Assembly: GCA_029688955.1 (NCBI GenBank)
Contig: JARUKZ010000006.1
Coordinates: forward strand, 1 to 64,000
Direction: 5' to 3'
Length of the DNA stretch: 64,000 nucleotides
Source: Chitinispirillales bacterium ANBcel5
GTDB taxonomy: Bacteria > Fibrobacterota > Chitinivibrionia > Chitinivibrionales > Chitinispirillaceae
Within the stretch, counting starts at the first letter, position 1; every line of letters begins with the position of its first letter. Positions 8,658 to 17,458 of the stretch are shown here, one piece after another. The translations under genes and the position numbers were made by a program. The notes below the pieces were generated by a model, which saw only the letters and a list, made by a program, of their open reading frames with translations, was not told the origin of the DNA and ran no database searches.

Positions 8658-8717
8658 TAACTACACTTTTTAAATATTGCTTAAAAGTGGAACTTAAACA
8701 GTAGCTTAGTGTAGTTA
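8658..8717. promoter_or_regulatory. Inverted repeat in the divergent control region
   Basis: TAACTACAC (8658-8666) and its perfect reverse complement GTGTAGTTA (8709-8717) flank a second, inner imperfect repeat (CTTTTTAA / TTAAAAG). They lie between the divergent receiver-HATPase gene and the membrane STAS gene, where a shared operator would be expected. No regulator is identified. Confidence 0.35.
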
Positions 8718-8763
8718 TTATGGGCAAATACTATTTTTAAAACTCTAAGAGGAGTTTCATTTT

Positions 8764-9513
8764 ATGATTTTTGGCGTCTATTGGTTACATGCTACAGTTA
8801 TTATCCTTTTGGGGATCTCTGTTATATTAGCCATCACTAATCTTTTCTCTTATGCAAAAATTTCATCAAAGGTTTCGGTGCTTGAACAAGAGGTGTATAA
8901 ACAGGCCCACGTTCTCGATACTCAAAGAAGGGGAAAGTCTCCCCAAATGAGTAAATCTGTACACAAACAAAGCGCAGAGGAAAAACAGGGTGATACTTCA
9001 AGCGATTCTAACGATACTATAGAGATTGTAAGAAATGTAAGAGGAGCTTTTAATGAATCAACCTCAGATCAGCAGCTCCCCAGAAAAAACCCAGAGCAGC
9101 TTACTCCCAGTGCTCACCAACCTACAAAACCAATACCAAGACCAAATACGCCCAAAAAGCCACCGGCTCAATCTCAAAAGGATTTAGACGTATTAGATGT
9201 GATAAGCGAGCCGGTACTAGAACAAAACAATGAACTGTATACTCTTCCACTTTACTCTGAAGCATCAAAAGATGCCGATTTTAACCGTATTTGGCAAAAA
9301 GCAAATCAGATGATTTTCAGTGGTTCAGGGCCTCAAATTAAGATTGATTTCTCTAATATTTCATTTCTTCATAAAAATGAGATCCTGTGTTTGAGTAAAA
9401 TTCACAAGCTTGCCTCCGAACAGGGGGCGATAATAGAATTCAGCAACTGTGATGCGGAGATCAGAAACCAACTGGCCTCCATCCCTACTCTGTTTCATTT
9501 AATTGAGGATTAA
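8764..9513 (+). CDS. Membrane-anchored STAS-domain protein
   Basis: A 249-residue protein with one N-terminal transmembrane helix (about 7-27) and a short coiled segment (about 34-52). A long Ser/Gln/Pro-rich linker (about 55-145, including PKPPAQ and PIPRPNTPKKP) leads to a C-terminal STAS-like domain (about 155-249: KIDFSNISFLHKNEILCLSKI). The usual phosphorylatable Ser of anti-sigma antagonists (D-S-x-G) is not obvious; the corresponding segment reads SFLHKNE. AGGAG precedes ATG. Its stop is 3 bases from tsaD. A tethered partner for the divergent HATPase protein is plausible. Confidence 0.7.
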   Translation: MIFGVYWLHATVIILLGISVILAITNLFSYAKISSKVSVLEQEVYKQAHVLDTQRRGKSPQMSKSVHKQSAEEKQGDTSSDSNDTIEIVRNVRGAFNESTSDQQLPRKNPEQLTPSAHQPTKPIPRPNTPKKPPAQSQKDLDVLDVISEPVLEQNNELYTLPLYSEASKDADFNRIWQKANQMIFSGSGPQIKIDFSNISFLHKNEILCLSKIHKLASEQGAIIEFSNCDAEIRNQLASIPTLFHLIED

Positions 9514-9516
9514 TCT

Positions 9517-10500
9517 ATGATAGTTCTGGGACTGGAAACGTCCTGTGATGAGACTTCCGCAGCGGTAATAAAAAACGGTAAATTAGAATCTAATCTTATC
9601 TATTCTCAAACAGAGCATTCAGATTTTGGGGGAGTAGTACCCGAGATAGCCTCACGCGCTCACCTGGAAAAAATTGCTCCTCTTACTCAAAAGGCACTCA
9701 CTGAAGCCTCAGTTAGTGCAGAAGCGGTAGATCTGATTGCAGTTTCAGATAGCCCCGGTCTTGCAGGTGCATTGCTTGTGGGCATAAGTTATGCCCTGGG
9801 GATGCATATGGCCCATGGTACAGCTCTCAGTGGGATTAATCATCTGGAGGGGCATATTGCTGCTCTTTTTATCAGTAATCCAGATATACCCCTGCCGTTT
9901 CTTGCGCTCGTGGTTTCAGGCGGACACACAGCGATCTATAGAGTAGATGATTTTGGCTGTTATACATTATTGGGACAAACTGTTGATGATGCAGCTGGTG
10001 AAGCCTTTGATAAAGTAGGTAAGATGCTTGGATTTAATTACCCGGCAGGAAGGTCGATAGAACAAAAGGCAGCCGAAGCACAAAACCATGATCTGGTAAG
10101 TTTCCCTATTGCCAAACTATCGGATTCAAAACTTAATTTTTCATTTTCGGGTCTAAAAACAGCGGTAAAGTATTTTCTTAAAAGTAAAACTTCCCAATAT
10201 ATTACAGAAAACAAAGCAGACATATGCTACGCGTTTCAAAGAGCTGTAATTAAATCCTTGGTTAATAACTTAGCAGAGGCATCCAAAGTAACAAATATTA
10301 AAACTTTTGGTGTTGTCGGAGGGGTAGCCTGCAACAGTACGTTGCGAAAAACGCTTACAAGCCGGTTTGGAGAACAACTATTTTGTCCCCCTCCCTCTTT
10401 ATGTACCGATAATGCAGCCATGATTGCCATGGCAGGCCTCAAAAGAGCTCAGATGAATTGCTGCCGCTTTCCAAAAATGAATCCATCACGAGGTATTTAA
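9517..10500 (+). CDS. tsaD: tRNA N6-adenosine threonylcarbamoyltransferase TsaD
   Basis: A 327-residue Kae1/TsaD protein. It has the N-terminal LGLETSCDETSAA, the metal-binding HLEGH (His109, His113), VVSGGHTAIY, and the C-terminal DNAAMIA with the second metal ligand. It transfers the threonylcarbamoyl group to A37 of ANN-decoding tRNAs together with TsaB/TsaE, which are not in this window. The protein is about 10 residues shorter than the E. coli enzyme at its C-terminus but complete in motifs. The mtaB gene at 13434-14750 encodes the enzyme that further modifies the same base. Confidence 0.95.
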   Translation: MIVLGLETSCDETSAAVIKNGKLESNLIYSQTEHSDFGGVVPEIASRAHLEKIAPLTQKALTEASVSAEAVDLIAVSDSPGLAGALLVGISYALGMHMAHGTALSGINHLEGHIAALFISNPDIPLPFLALVVSGGHTAIYRVDDFGCYTLLGQTVDDAAGEAFDKVGKMLGFNYPAGRSIEQKAAEAQNHDLVSFPIAKLSDSKLNFSFSGLKTAVKYFLKSKTSQYITENKADICYAFQRAVIKSLVNNLAEASKVTNIKTFGVVGGVACNSTLRKTLTSRFGEQLFCPPPSLCTDNAAMIAMAGLKRAQMNCCRFPKMNPSRGI

Positions 10501-10502
10501 CG

Positions 10503-10649
10503 ATGCATTTTATTCTTCTATGTCTTGCAGTTTTTTTACTAGCATTCCTTCTGATAATTTGTGTTCAGCTAACGAAAATAGAAAAAACGGTATCTGATAT
10601 CACAGAACTTACAGAGCAGAATGTAAAAAAACTGTACAGTGGAAAATAA
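10503..10649 (+). CDS. Small single-pass membrane protein (48 aa)
   Basis: The ATG at 10503 lies 2 bases after the tsaD stop, with GAGG about 10 bases upstream inside the tsaD end. The product has one strong transmembrane helix (HFILLCLAVFLLAFLLIICV) and a polar helical tail (KIEKTVSDITELTEQNVKKL). A longer in-frame version starting inside tsaD is less likely. The pattern resembles many small inner-membrane proteins and coiled-tail anchors. Function unknown. Confidence 0.5.
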   Translation: MHFILLCLAVFLLAFLLIICVQLTKIEKTVSDITELTEQNVKKLYSGK

Positions 10650-10663
10650 GCCCTGGTACTATT

Positions 10664-11566
10664 TTACACGATATCACCCAACATAGCTTCCACATAGGCA
10701 TGCGGGTCAAAGTCCTGCAGATCATCAATCCCCTCACCTACACCAATTTTTCTAATTGGAACGCCAAGTTTTTTAGTAAGCGCTAATGCGACCCCGCCCT
10801 TTGCAGTGCCATCAAGTTTAGTAATCACAAGTCCGGTCAAAGGAACTATATCATTAAAAACCTGTGCCTGTTTGATGGCATTTTGTCCTGTGGTTGCATC
10901 AACAACCAGCAAAATTTCGTTGGGTGCATGCGGAGTATTTTTCTTTATGACTCTTACAATCTTCTCCAATTCCTTCATAAGATTAACTTTATTATGAAGG
11001 CGCCCGGCAGTATCAAGAATTAGTACATCTGAGCTTCTGCTCTTTGCAGCTTCAATGGAATCAAAAGAAACCGAAGCAGCATCAGCCCTCTCATGCTGAG
11101 AGACAAAATCACATCCGGTACGCTGCGCCCAGATTCTAAGCTGCTCTATTGCACCGGCTCTAAATGTATCAGCAGCACCAAGTATCACCTTTTTGCCATT
11201 GTTTCTCAGTTCATTGGAAATTTTACCAATAGTAGTGGTTTTTCCCACTCCATTTACACCAACGATCAAGATCACCCACGGTTTAGGTGGAAATTCCTCG
11301 GGTACTTTTTCTGCGTGCAAATCAGAAACAAGTATCTCTTTTAACGATTCGATGGCATCAGCTGCCTCAGTAATCCCTTTCTGGCTTATATCTTCTCTTA
11401 GACGATCGATTACATCAACCGAAAGATCAAGTCCCAGATCAGCTGCAATTAACGCCTCCTCAAGGGAATCAAAGAACGTGTCATCAAACTCTGCCCCCTT
11501 GATTATGGAACTAATTTGCAACCGAGTTTTACTTAACCCGCTTTTTAGACGTGAAAATATATCCAT
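10664..11566 (-). CDS. ftsY: Signal recognition particle receptor FtsY
   Basis: A 300-residue SRP GTPase. The N domain (about 1-85) is followed by the G domain with GVNGVGKT (103-110), the insertion-box region near DTFRAGAIEQL, DTAGR, and TKLDGTAKGG. It docks SRP-bound ribosomes at the membrane through Ffh. I start it at ATG 11564-11566 (MDIFSRLKSGL); a longer frame reaches 11674 but would overlap the upstream HDOD gene. There is almost no acidic A domain, as in many non-enteric FtsY proteins. It is the last gene of the mutL operon and converges with the small membrane protein gene. Confidence 0.93.
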   Translation of the reverse strand: MDIFSRLKSGLSKTRLQISSIIKGAEFDDTFFDSLEEALIAADLGLDLSVDVIDRLREDISQKGITEAADAIESLKEILVSDLHAEKVPEEFPPKPWVILIVGVNGVGKTTTIGKISNELRNNGKKVILGAADTFRAGAIEQLRIWAQRTGCDFVSQHERADAASVSFDSIEAAKSRSSDVLILDTAGRLHNKVNLMKELEKIVRVIKKNTPHAPNEILLVVDATTGQNAIKQAQVFNDIVPLTGLVITKLDGTAKGGVALALTKKLGVPIRKIGVGEGIDDLQDFDPHAYVEAMLGDIV

Positions 11567-11630
11567 CTCTGTTTTATCCCTCTTTAAAAGGCTTATTATA
11601 CTCCAAAGGAAGTAAAAATATATGGATACA

Positions 11631-12479
11631 TCATAACATATCAACCTGCAGCCGTATTCTCTTGTGATGCTCAAGAGCAGTTGATGCTATAACACGCAGC
11701 GATTCACCCTGCAGGTTAACTCGCTTTAAAGCTTCCAGCTTAATTTCCGGCACACTTTCCTTTTCCACAACACCATAGCCAAGCACATGTGCCATGTTGT
11801 CTGCAATATGCACAACCTCTCCCAGCATCACATAACCCTCACTCTCTTCCGGTGCATGGTGTGAGCTGATAACAGAGCATAGATCGGGAGGATAAAAGCA
11901 TTTTTCTGCAAAAAACGCACCCACAGAAACATGAGAGCAGCTGCAGTCTTCACAGTGAAAAAACACCTTGTTTGTGGATGCCACAACCGCTTTGCGTAAC
12001 TCCTGTGGTCTGTTAGTGCACAAAACAAGTTTTCCAATATCATGAAGCAAACCTGCACAGAAAAGTATATCAGTTTCTATGTACTGGTAGCGTTTAAGGA
12101 ATTTCCCGATCGACTCTGATATGAGTGCAACGAGCAAAGAATGAGCCCAGAAACGCTTGATAGAGATAGGATATTTTTCTCTTTCCCTCTTTTTACCTAA
12201 AATTAAAGATATCTCTAGAAGAGAAAATATTCGTTCCAAACCTAAAAGGTTAATGGCATTTTTAAGGGACGAGACGCTTATACCTACGTTTGGCACAGAG
12301 CTATTGGCAAGTCTTATTACCTGAGCAGCAAGAGCAGGGTCCAGTTTTAAAGCATTAAGAATTTCTTCTCTGTTTAAATCCCGTTTCTCTAACATTTCGA
12401 CGATATACTTTGTAACAGGCAAAGGCGAAGGCAAAGGGTCGAACATTTTGCAGTTGATGGGGTCTAATTCCTGTTCCAT
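11631..12479 (-). CDS. HDOD-domain protein with an unusual cysteine cluster
   Basis: A 282-residue protein dominated by an HDOD domain (about 15-215): LDPALAAQVIRLANS, FWAHSLLVALISE and LLHDIGKL (His146-Asp147). HDOD proteins are HD-related regulators often tied to c-di-GMP, chemotaxis or stress signalling, mostly without proven catalysis. Odd here is a run of cysteines, Cys176-x2-Cys179-x-Cys181 followed by Cys194 and Cys201, just after the HD motif. The other two HDOD proteins in the window lack it. It lies 55 bases downstream of a second HDOD gene. Output unknown. Confidence 0.85.
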   Translation of the reverse strand: MEQELDPINCKMFDPLPSPLPVTKYIVEMLEKRDLNREEILNALKLDPALAAQVIRLANSSVPNVGISVSSLKNAINLLGLERIFSLLEISLILGKKREREKYPISIKRFWAHSLLVALISESIGKFLKRYQYIETDILFCAGLLHDIGKLVLCTNRPQELRKAVVASTNKVFFHCEDCSCSHVSVGAFFAEKCFYPPDLCSVISSHHAPEESEGYVMLGEVVHIADNMAHVLGYGVVEKESVPEIKLEALKRVNLQGESLRVIASTALEHHKRIRLQVDML

Positions 12480-12534
12480 TATACATTCCCCAGTATATCT
12501 ATACTATAATAATAAAAAAAACAGACCAGGATAT

Positions 12535-13425
12535 CTACTTGATAATGGAAAGAAATTCCATAGAGTTTTCCATGGTTTTTTCTATAGTGTCTCGTATTTT
12601 AAGATACTCGGTTTCAGCGATGTTTAGATATCTTAATGCACTTTTGCATTTTGCGGAACAAATCTCATCTTCCCACAAATCACAACCAAGTTCATGTGAG
12701 ATAAAGTTAGCGACATGCACTGTTGCAACCAACTCAGAGGCAATTTCTTTTTGATCCGGACTGTGGTGATGAACCAAACAATTTCCGAGTTCGATGGGTA
12801 AAGCCCATCTGTCGGCCAGAATACTTCCGATACCAGCATGGGTTACCCCCAATATTTGCTCTTCGGCTTTAATCAGCGGTACGGATTCCTTTTTTGCATA
12901 CTCACATGTTTCATAATAGTCGTCCGAAGCATACTGATTTAATATGAGCTTACCAATATCATGGATAATACCTGAACAAAAAGCACTCTCAGGATCCATC
13001 ATCCTAATATTCATAAAGTGTCTTGTAATGGTTTTGGCAGCCATGGCAGTTACAATCGAGTGTTTCCAAAAAGCATCATTGCTAAAAGCATATTTCTCAC
13101 CTGAAAACATTTTCACAAGTGACGCACTGAGGACTAAGGACCTTATTGTGTTAAAGCCAAGTATAACAACAGCACTTGAAACAGAAGAGATACTTCTTGG
13201 GATACCATAAAAAGCACTATTGGCAAGACGTAACATTTTACTTGTTAGAGCAGGATCTTTTTCTATGAGTGAAGCCGCATCTTCAGCAGATGTATCTGGT
13301 GAATTTACAATCTTAAGTAACCTAAGTACTATTGCAGGAAGAGATGGTAACTGGTCCAGGTTTTCGATTATCCTGTGATATCGCTCACTGTTTTGTGCAG
13401 AACTGATAGAGCTGTTCTGATTCAT
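12535..13425 (-). CDS. HDOD-domain signalling protein
   Basis: A 296-residue HDOD protein with the canonical pattern LDQLPSLPAIVLRLL, KDPALTSKMLRLANSAFYG, AVVILGFNTIRSLVL, FWKHSIVTA, GIIHDIGKLIL and the late VHHHSP. It is very similar in layout to the plus-strand HDOD protein at 43634-44503 (both share SAFYG and the V-V-I-L-G-F motif). It starts 8 bases after the mtaB stop, so it is co-transcribed with the repair and tRNA genes. No receiver, GGDEF or EAL domain is fused, so input must come from a partner. Confidence 0.87.
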   Translation of the reverse strand: MNQNSSISSAQNSERYHRIIENLDQLPSLPAIVLRLLKIVNSPDTSAEDAASLIEKDPALTSKMLRLANSAFYGIPRSISSVSSAVVILGFNTIRSLVLSASLVKMFSGEKYAFSNDAFWKHSIVTAMAAKTITRHFMNIRMMDPESAFCSGIIHDIGKLILNQYASDDYYETCEYAKKESVPLIKAEEQILGVTHAGIGSILADRWALPIELGNCLVHHHSPDQKEIASELVATVHVANFISHELGCDLWEDEICSAKCKSALRYLNIAETEYLKIRDTIEKTMENSMEFLSIIK

Positions 13426-13433
13426 ATTTCCCC

Positions 13434-14750
13434 TTATTTCACTGGCTCAGCAAGACACCTGCCCTTGCAGCACAGTTCAGTTAATTTTACTTCAATCCAG
13501 GAATTATGCTCAGCACTTTTACCCGGTAATTCGACTCTGATATAATTTGATGTCACTCCACGCACCGGTCCCTTAGATTCGACAAGTATTCTATGATGCC
13601 TTTCTTTCTGCTTTGAAAGAAAATTTAATCGTGAGTGATTTAATTCTTCCCTAAGAAGCTCACCTCTTTGGCTTTTAAGCTTTTCGGTCACCTGGTTATC
13701 AAATTTTTGAGCCTTAGTCCCGGGCCGGGGAGAATATCTAAAAACATGACCGTAGGAAAACTCAAGTTCCCTTATACCGTTTACTGTCTCCATAAACATG
13801 TGATCTGTTTCTCCCGGAAATCCAACTATAAAATCTCCCCCAAGGCTTATGTCAGGTCTTTTTTCCCGTAAGCGTTTGATTTTTATCTTCAAATCATTCA
13901 CCCCTTCAAAAGGACGTCCCATGCCTAAAAGTACATCCTTGCTGAAGCTCTGTACGCTTACATGTATATGATCACATATTTTCCCCTCTTTTGCAACAGT
14001 TTCTAACAGCTCATCAGTTAGATCCCTGGGATCCAAAGAGCTAAGCCTGATTCTATAGTCGCCATCAACTTCTGATATTTCCTCTATCAGACCACTAAGT
14101 GATGTTCCTGTAGCAGGGTCTCTGTATTGGCCAATGTGTGTACCAGTCAGAACGATTTCTTTATATCCGTAACGAACCGCTTTTTTTAGCACCGCTACAA
14201 GATTGTTTAAATCCGAACTCCGGGAAGGTCCACGCAAAGCAGGAACTATGCAATATGAGCAGCAAAAGTTGCAACCTTCCTGTATTTTAAGACTAAATCG
14301 TGTTCTCTTTGAGTGCTCTGGTGGCAGAACAACTGTACTAAGAAAAATTGTATCAGAAGCATATATATTCTTACAGTGCAGTCCCACTCTACCGTTCTCT
14401 ATAATAGGAAGAATACTACCTTTCTCTACATTACCTACCACCCATTTCACATTTTCATAGTCGGTAAGTTCATCTTTTAACTGCTGAGCCAGGCATCCTG
14501 TCACCAAAATTTGAGCCCGGGGCGCACTACGCGGTATCGACCGAAGAAATCGTTTTGTTTTGGATTCTGTGCATGAGGTTACAGAGCAGGTGTTTACAAT
14601 GATTAAATCAGCTGTTTCTATTTGGCTGACCACTGAATACCCTGCAGATGTAAACACATTTTGAAGTGAAGCAACCTCCTCCTGATTAGTTCTGCACCCT
14701 ACAGAGTGAAAAGCAACAGCACCTTTTTTATTTTCAGCATCCATTTTCAT
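13434..14750 (-). CDS. mtaB: tRNA t6A37 methylthiotransferase MtaB
   Basis: A 438-residue methylthiotransferase. The N-terminal UPF0004 domain has its three cysteines (SVGCRTNQEE, NTCSVT, VTGCLAQ). The radical-SAM cluster is Cys160-x3-Cys164-x2-Cys167 (CNFCCSYC), and a C-terminal TRAM-like segment follows (about 375-435). It adds methylthio to t6A at position 37 of tRNA, acting after TsaD. The start ATG 14748-14750 overlaps the upstream STAS stop in an ATGA arrangement; a TTG 6 bases earlier is less likely. A YqeV/MtaB assignment fits better than MiaB or RimO because of the VGCRTNQ start. Confidence 0.88.
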   Translation of the reverse strand: MKMDAENKKGAVAFHSVGCRTNQEEVASLQNVFTSAGYSVVSQIETADLIIVNTCSVTSCTESKTKRFLRSIPRSAPRAQILVTGCLAQQLKDELTDYENVKWVVGNVEKGSILPIIENGRVGLHCKNIYASDTIFLSTVVLPPEHSKRTRFSLKIQEGCNFCCSYCIVPALRGPSRSSDLNNLVAVLKKAVRYGYKEIVLTGTHIGQYRDPATGTSLSGLIEEISEVDGDYRIRLSSLDPRDLTDELLETVAKEGKICDHIHVSVQSFSKDVLLGMGRPFEGVNDLKIKIKRLREKRPDISLGGDFIVGFPGETDHMFMETVNGIRELEFSYGHVFRYSPRPGTKAQKFDNQVTEKLKSQRGELLREELNHSRLNFLSKQKERHHRILVESKGPVRGVTSNYIRVELPGKSAEHNSWIEVKLTELCCKGRCLAEPVK

Positions 14751-15439
14751 TTCCAACTATTAAGGGCAGCTTCGCGATCTGCATGAAGGGGGATTATGGA
14801 ATTTAAGTTGAGTGTAGAGAAAGTATCTTTCACATTGGAATTAGCACAGCAAACTTTTAGACCACCACCATTTTCTTTCAAAAGCTTACTTATTTTCAGT
14901 ACAGAACCAATGCTGAGAGTATCAAAGAAAACTAAACGTTTAAAATCCAAAATGATTTTACAGTGTTTTGCCATGCTCATGAGCATATTCTTTTTGAAAA
15001 AATGTGAACCTTCTGGATGATTCATAACGCCGATAAGCTCTAGGATACAAATATCCTCAACCTCTTCTTTAACTATTTTCAATCTCAGGTCTTCACTCTG
15101 ATCACTTACACTAACTTCTGCAGCAGGCTTAATTCGGCCAAAGTTTTCAATATCGAAAAATGAAGCTATACCGGTATCAGTAAATATTCTTAAGAGACTC
15201 TGACGTAATTCACAAAGCACAAGTTTCAACCCCTTAGGCCGTATCTGCTGTGAAACAGTCACCAACCCTCCTATGCCAGTACTGTCTATCATCTCAGTAT
15301 CAGCAAAATCCAGAACGATCCCGTATGAACACTCATCAACCAGCCCCCGAATTTCATTTAGAACTGATTTCACCTCCATGCCGGTGAACAATCGGGGCAT
15401 TTTGATTACCCGGTTCACAGATTCGTTTTGTTCACCCAT
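14747..15439 (-). CDS. Tandem double-STAS protein
   Basis: A 230-residue protein made of two STAS domains. Domain 1 (about 10-105) carries DSTGIGGL, with the phosphorylatable Ser of SpoIIAA/RsbV anti-sigma antagonists. Domain 2 (about 125-228) carries FFDTLSIGSVLKI, with Thr/Ser at the same place. The start ATG 15437-15439 has GGGAGG 5-6 bases upstream and lies 13 bases after the mutL stop; a longer frame would overlap mutL. Known single STAS antagonists switch anti-sigma kinases; a two-domain form could titrate two partners or one dimer. It is placed between mutL and mtaB. Confidence 0.83.
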   Translation of the reverse strand: MGEQNESVNRVIKMPRLFTGMEVKSVLNEIRGLVDECSYGIVLDFADTEMIDSTGIGGLVTVSQQIRPKGLKLVLCELRQSLLRIFTDTGIASFFDIENFGRIKPAAEVSVSDQSEDLRLKIVKEEVEDICILELIGVMNHPEGSHFFKKNMLMSMAKHCKIILDFKRLVFFDTLSIGSVLKISKLLKENGGGLKVCCANSNVKDTFSTLNLNSIIPLHADREAALNSWK

Positions 15440-15452
15440 TGTAACCTCCCAA

Positions 15453-17288
15453 TTACCTAAGAAAACGTCGCGTAAGCTCATCAAGAGACATTCTCACTAA
15501 AGTTGGTCTTCCGTGAGGACAAGTGTAGGGATTCTTGGCAGAAAAGAGTGAATTCAATAAAGCGTTCATCTCTTCCTGACTCAACTTCTGACCACTTTTA
15601 ATAGCAGCTCCACAGGCAAAAGCAGCAGCGAACCTTTTAGTTGGCTCACCGAAAGCATCACTGCCACGTCCATCCAGGAGATACCGTATCATCTCCCTAA
15701 TAGTGTTCTCAACCTGACCATCCTTTAAAAAAGCCGGTATAGCAGAGACAGAGATCGTATTACCGCCAAAATCGGCTATCTCAAAACCAAAACCTGAGAA
15801 ATACTCCTTTCCCGATTCAATAATCGCCTTCTCTGTAGGCGAAACCTCAAAGAGAACAGGAAACAAAAGTTGCTGCGAAGCAGTTCGTCCTGAGTGCAAA
15901 TCCTTTAAGGCCTGCTCAAACAGTACCCTCTCATGAGCAGCATGCTGATCAATAAGCAGAATACCATTCTTTATGGGTGCCAGAATAAACATACCATGAA
16001 TCTGATAGCATGGTATGAGATTCCAGAGCACATCTTTATCATCATTATCCAATTGTACACTGCTTTCTGCTTTATGATCAAGCTCTTTTTCGGAGTATCT
16101 CTTTGATGCAGGGAAAGGGAGTATAGTCTGAAATGCAGATTCTTCCTCTTTAGGTTTCTCTCTTTGTGCCCCGGTGTCTTTTCCACCCCCCTCTTCCCCA
16201 GCATTTGAATGGAGTGCAGGGTAGGTATCTGAGAGATTTTCAATATCAGTTTTCGCTGACTCTCGGAAATCATCTTTGGATATGAGCATTTTTTCAATCC
16301 CACTTTTAACAGCACGGTATATAAATCCAAAAATGCGTCTGTCTTCATCAAATTTTATCTGCTGTTTAGTTGGATGAACATTCACATCAATACATCCCGG
16401 ATCAATATCAAGAAAGCAGAAAAAGGAAGGACGATTACCATGCCCCAGGAACCGTGAAAATGCTTCCCTTACAGCGAAGGTAACAGAATCGTTATCTATG
16501 CGCCTCAAATTAACGTAAAGCGACTGAAATCGTGGCCTTTTCTGAAGTGTTTCCGGGGTGGAAACATAGAGAAGAGCAGACACACCATCGTTCTCTTCAC
16601 TGCACTCTATTAGATTTTGGGCAAATTTTGTTCCCCCAACAGCGGCAATCCTCTCCCTTGGACTCCCGCATTCCGGAATCTCCATGACTTTTTTACCATC
16701 CACAGTCACGGTAAAATGAATACCAGGGAAAGGAATAACCATCTGCTCCAGCATTCTCACAATAGCAAGCTGCTCTGCCCGCTGGGTTTTCATAAACTTT
16801 TTTCGGGCAGGCACGTTATAAAAAAGGTCGCGCACCGTTACTTTAGTTCCCCTAAGGTGCTGTTGCGGTTCTATCCCCTTTACTACTCCCCCCTCGCTGC
16901 TAATAGCATACCCTAATCCTGAATCATTATCACTGCTAACCACATTCAACCGACTTACGGCCGCCACACTGGCCATTGCCTCACCCCTGAACCCCATAGT
17001 CGATATCATAAAGAGATCGTCTGCGGAGTTGATTTTGCTGGTTGCATGCCTTACCACGCATTTTTCCAGGTCAGTAGAGGACATTCCCAGACCATTATCA
17101 CTTACTCTGATTAAAGAAAACCCTGCACCTTCAACCGTGATTTCAATTTTTGTGGAGGATGCATCAATTGAATTCTCGACCAGCTCCTTAAGCACAGAAG
17201 CCGGACGTTCGATAACCTCACCTGCTGCAATTTTTTCAATCACAGAGGATGAGAGCACTTTAATTGTATTTTTTTTTGTTTTCATCAT
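15453..17288 (-). CDS. mutL: DNA mismatch repair protein MutL (endonuclease type)
   Basis: A 611-residue MutL. The N-terminal GHKL ATPase has IAAGEVIERPASVLKELVEN, DNGLGM and GFRGEAMASVAAVS. A poorly conserved linker (about 335-420) follows. The C-terminal domain contains DQHAAHERVLFE, which fits the DQHA(X)2E(X)4E metal site of nicking MutL proteins, along with ACGAAIKSGQ and CPHGRP, the other conserved endonuclease motifs. The organism therefore probably uses MutH-independent mismatch repair. MutS is not in the window. It heads a minus-strand operon with the STAS, mtaB, HDOD and ftsY genes. Confidence 0.95.
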   Translation of the reverse strand: MMKTKKNTIKVLSSSVIEKIAAGEVIERPASVLKELVENSIDASSTKIEITVEGAGFSLIRVSDNGLGMSSTDLEKCVVRHATSKINSADDLFMISTMGFRGEAMASVAAVSRLNVVSSDNDSGLGYAISSEGGVVKGIEPQQHLRGTKVTVRDLFYNVPARKKFMKTQRAEQLAIVRMLEQMVIPFPGIHFTVTVDGKKVMEIPECGSPRERIAAVGGTKFAQNLIECSEENDGVSALLYVSTPETLQKRPRFQSLYVNLRRIDNDSVTFAVREAFSRFLGHGNRPSFFCFLDIDPGCIDVNVHPTKQQIKFDEDRRIFGFIYRAVKSGIEKMLISKDDFRESAKTDIENLSDTYPALHSNAGEEGGGKDTGAQREKPKEEESAFQTILPFPASKRYSEKELDHKAESSVQLDNDDKDVLWNLIPCYQIHGMFILAPIKNGILLIDQHAAHERVLFEQALKDLHSGRTASQQLLFPVLFEVSPTEKAIIESGKEYFSGFGFEIADFGGNTISVSAIPAFLKDGQVENTIREMIRYLLDGRGSDAFGEPTKRFAAAFACGAAIKSGQKLSQEEMNALLNSLFSAKNPYTCPHGRPTLVRMSLDELTRRFLR

Positions 17289-17320
17289 GAAGACCAGCGG
17301 GAGGGAACTAATGCTTTGAA

Positions 17321-17404
17321 TGCGGAAGGGGGGACTCGAACCCCCACAGGCTTGCGCCCACTAGAACCTGAATCTAGCGCGTCTACCAATTCCACCACTT
17401 CCGC
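17321..17404 (-). tRNA. tRNA-Leu (anticodon CAG)
   Basis: An 84-nt class II tRNA on the minus strand. The acceptor stem GCGGAAG (5' end at 17404) pairs with CTTCCGC, with discriminator A at 17321. The anticodon arm CTAGA-TTCAGGT-TCTAG gives anticodon CAG, which reads CUG. There is a long variable arm (TGGGCGCAAGCCT region) and a TTCGAGT T-loop. The CCA end is not encoded: TTCAA follows the discriminator. Confidence 0.95.
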
Positions 17405-17458
17405 GGTAAATATAAGCAAAGAAAATATTATCTGCAGATTGAAAGAGGAAGTGTTTTT

